Positions 62,354 to 64,000 of a stretch of 64,000 nucleotides of DNA are shown piece by piece. The notes under the pieces are model-generated. The model did not search any database. It was not told the DNA's origin and saw only the letters and a program-made list of their open reading frames with translations. The stretch covers positions 62,001 through 126,000 of the forward strand of contig NZ_CP083760.1 of assembly GCF_020149915.1 (NCBI RefSeq), written 5' to 3'. Source of the DNA: Candidatus Sulfidibacterium hydrothermale (GTDB taxonomy: Bacteria; Bacteroidota; Bacteroidia; Bacteroidales; F082). The stretch's first letter is position 1; each line of letters opens with the position of its first letter. A program made the position numbers and the translations under genes.

Positions 62354-64000
62354 ATGACCAAAACCAAACCAGACATACGGGAAGAATTAAAAAAACGGGT
62401 ACTTGTTTTGGATGGTGCCATGGGCACCATGATTCAACGGTATCATCTGGAAGAGAAAGACTACCGGGGCGAACGTTTTAAAAACGTGAAACAATTGCTC
62501 AAAGGCAATAATGACCTGCTCAACATCACGCAACCGCATATTATCCGCGAAATTCACGAACAATACCTTGAGGCCGGAGCCGATATTATCGAAACCAACA
62601 CCTTTAACGGAACCCGTATTTCGCAAAGCGATTACGGTTTGGAAAAATATGTGGACGAAATGAACTTTCAGGCTGCCCGGATTGCCCGTGAAGCCGCTGA
62701 TAAATTTACCAAAAAAACGCCGGACAAACCCCGTTTTGTTGCCGGAGCCATGGGCCCGACCAACAAAACCGCTTCCATGTCTCCCAAAGTCAACGACCCT
62801 GGCTACCGCGATGTCACTTTCGACGATCTCATGAAAGATTACTATGCACAGGCTTCCGCTTTGCTGAAAGGAGGTGCTGACATCTTGCTCGTCGAAACCA
62901 TTTTTGACACCCTTAATGCCAAAGCGGCGCTTTTTGCCATCGAAAAGATCATGGAAGAAAAAGGGGAGAAAATTCCGGTAATGGTCTCTGGAACCATCAC
63001 CGACAACAGCGGGCGAACCCTGTCAGGACAAACACTGGAAGCTTTTTTTACTTCCATCAAGCATATCGAATTGCTCAGCGTCGGGTTAAATTGCTCTCTG
63101 GGCGCCGAGCAAATGCGGCCTTATCTGGCTGAATTATCACGTATTGCTCCTTTTCCCGTGAGCGTTTACCCCAATGCCGGATTGCCTAACCAATTTGGTG
63201 AATACGATGAAAGTCCGCACAAAATGGCCGGCCACATCAAAGAGTTTCTCGACAACCGGTATGCCAATATTGTCGGCGGTTGCTGCGGGACTACGCCGGA
63301 GCATATCCGGGAAATGGTACAACTGGCCGAAAAAGCACAAACGCGCCAGATTCCTCCTGCCCGTCATGTCACCGAGCTTAGTGGCCTGGAACCGGTGGTT
63401 ATCGACAAAAACAAAAACTTTGTCAATATTGGCGAACGGACCAATGTAAGCGGTTCCCGCCGGTTTGCCCGCCTTATCCGCGAAGGAAAATATGAAGAAG
63501 CGCTGTCTGTTGCCCGCGATCAGGTAGAAAACGGAGCTCAAATTCTGGATGTAAGCATGGACGACGGGATGCTGGACGCCAAAACCGAAATGGTGAAATT
63601 CCTGAACATGATGGCTTCCGACCCGGAAATCTCCAGGCTGCCTGTGATGATCGACTCTTCCAAATGGGAAGTTATTGAGGCCGGATTGAAATGTTTGCAG
63701 GGAAAAGGAATTGTAAATTCCATCAGCCTGAAAAACGGCGAAGAAGAGTTTCTGGAGCATGCCCGTATTATTCGTGATTTTGGAGCAGCTGTTGTGGTAA
63801 TGGCTTTTGACGAAAAAGGACAAGCAGCGACCTACGAAGACCGTATCCGGGTTTGTAAAAGGGCTTACGACCTGTTAACACAAAAAATAGCCTTTCCGCC
63901 CGAAGACATCATTTTCGATCCCAACATTTTGGCCATCGGCACCGGAATGGAAGAACACAGCAACTACGCCGTAGATTTTATCAAAGCCACCCGGTGGATT
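62354..64000 (+). CDS. metH: Cobalamin-dependent methionine synthase, N-terminal part (runs off the window)
   Basis: The enzyme methylates homocysteine with methyl-tetrahydrofolate through cobalamin. The visible 549 codons cover the homocysteine-binding barrel ([18 protein letters not shown] at the start, zinc Cys in the [13 protein letters not shown] region and in [12 protein letters not shown]) and most of the pterin-binding barrel ([46 protein letters not shown]). The B12 and reactivation domains lie beyond the right edge. Control by the upstream SAM riboswitch is expected. Confidence 0.96.
   Translation, partial: MTKTKPDIREELKKRVLVLDGAMGTMIQRYHLEEKDYRGERFKNVKQLLKGNNDLLNITQPHIIREIHEQYLEAGADIIETNTFNGTRISQSDYGLEKYVDEMNFQAARIAREAADKFTKKTPDKPRFVAGAMGPTNKTASMSPKVNDPGYRDVTFDDLMKDYYAQASALLKGGADILLVETIFDTLNAKAALFAIEKIMEEKGEKIPVMVSGTITDNSGRTLSGQTLEAFFTSIKHIELLSVGLNCSLGAEQMRPYLAELSRIAPFPVSVYPNAGLPNQFGEYDESPHKMAGHIKEFLDNRYANIVGGCCGTTPEHIREMVQLAEKAQTRQIPPARHVTELSGLEPVVIDKNKNFVNIGERTNVSGSRRFARLIREGKYEEALSVARDQVENGAQILDVSMDDGMLDAKTEMVKFLNMMASDPEISRLPVMIDSSKWEVIEAGLKCLQGKGIVNSISLKNGEEEFLEHARIIRDFGAAVVVMAFDEKGQAATYEDRIRVCKRAYDLLTQKIAFPPEDIIFDPNILAIGTGMEEHSNYAVDFIKATRWI

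Overview
The window comes from a chromosome of a Bacteroidota (Bacteroidetes) bacterium, probably a Marinilabiliales/Bacteroidales-type lineage. The reasons are the recurrent TAnnTTTG -7 promoter element about 20-30 bases before start codons, the near absence of Shine-Dalgarno sequences, RemB/Wzi-type outer-membrane proteins, an HU-related histone-like protein, and many four-helix-bundle (S23/IVS-type) genes. The genus cannot be fixed from the sequence alone.

Layout. 1-1725 is the 3' part of a cysNC gene. 2-20 kb is mostly housekeeping: glnS, a DUF4442 protein, manA, tRNA-Ser, an M16 peptidase, dusB, a CPBP protease, a transglutaminase/propeller protein, an ATP-grasp enzyme, an Lrp regulator, tadA, a CAU tRNA and ahcY. 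19.7-22.9 kb holds an exosortase facing a membrane protein, a polysaccharide deacetylase and a FemAB-like acyltransferase, a set resembling the XrtA/PEP-CTERM exopolysaccharide locus. 22.9-31 kb alternates repeats with a Wzi-like porin, a WecA-like transferase, GIY-YIG genes and an HU gene split by an IS3-family element. 30.9-46.6 kb is a very AT-rich minus-strand polysaccharide operon (WecB, WecG, glycosyltransferases, Wzy, Wzx, acetyltransferase, deacetylase, CapA, CapK-like and three sulfotransferases). 46.8-54.1 kb carries sulfate uptake and activation genes (cysNC, cysD, cysC, cysQ, SLC13 transporter). 54.4-58.1 kb has a nucleotide-sugar dehydrogenase among four-helix-bundle genes. 58.2-64 kb has a lipoprotein, a LuxE-like protein, a DUF559 endonuclease in an inverted-repeat unit, an arginase-fold protein, and a SAM-I riboswitch followed by metH.

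How the genes fit together. WecA, WecB, WecG and the dehydrogenase would make a lipid-linked GlcNAc-ManNAcA start unit as in enterobacterial common antigen. The glycosyltransferases, Wzx and Wzy would extend, flip and polymerise it. The three sulfotransferases would be fed with PAPS by cysD/cysNC/cysC, CysQ would clear PAP and the SLC13 carrier would bring in sulfate. The window therefore most likely encodes a sulfated exopolysaccharide. ahcY and riboswitch-controlled metH form the methionine/SAM side.

Most unusual structures: a second, inverted, almost identical copy of the cysN part of cysNC 46 kb away with diverged kinase tails; very small units in which an endonuclease gene (GIY-YIG or DUF559) is nearly the whole content between inverted repeats, one of them inserted in a four-helix-bundle gene; repeated copies of the 3' end of the dehydrogenase gene around a four-helix-bundle gene; and a family of intergenic hairpins with conserved CTGAG...CGTGAG shoulders.
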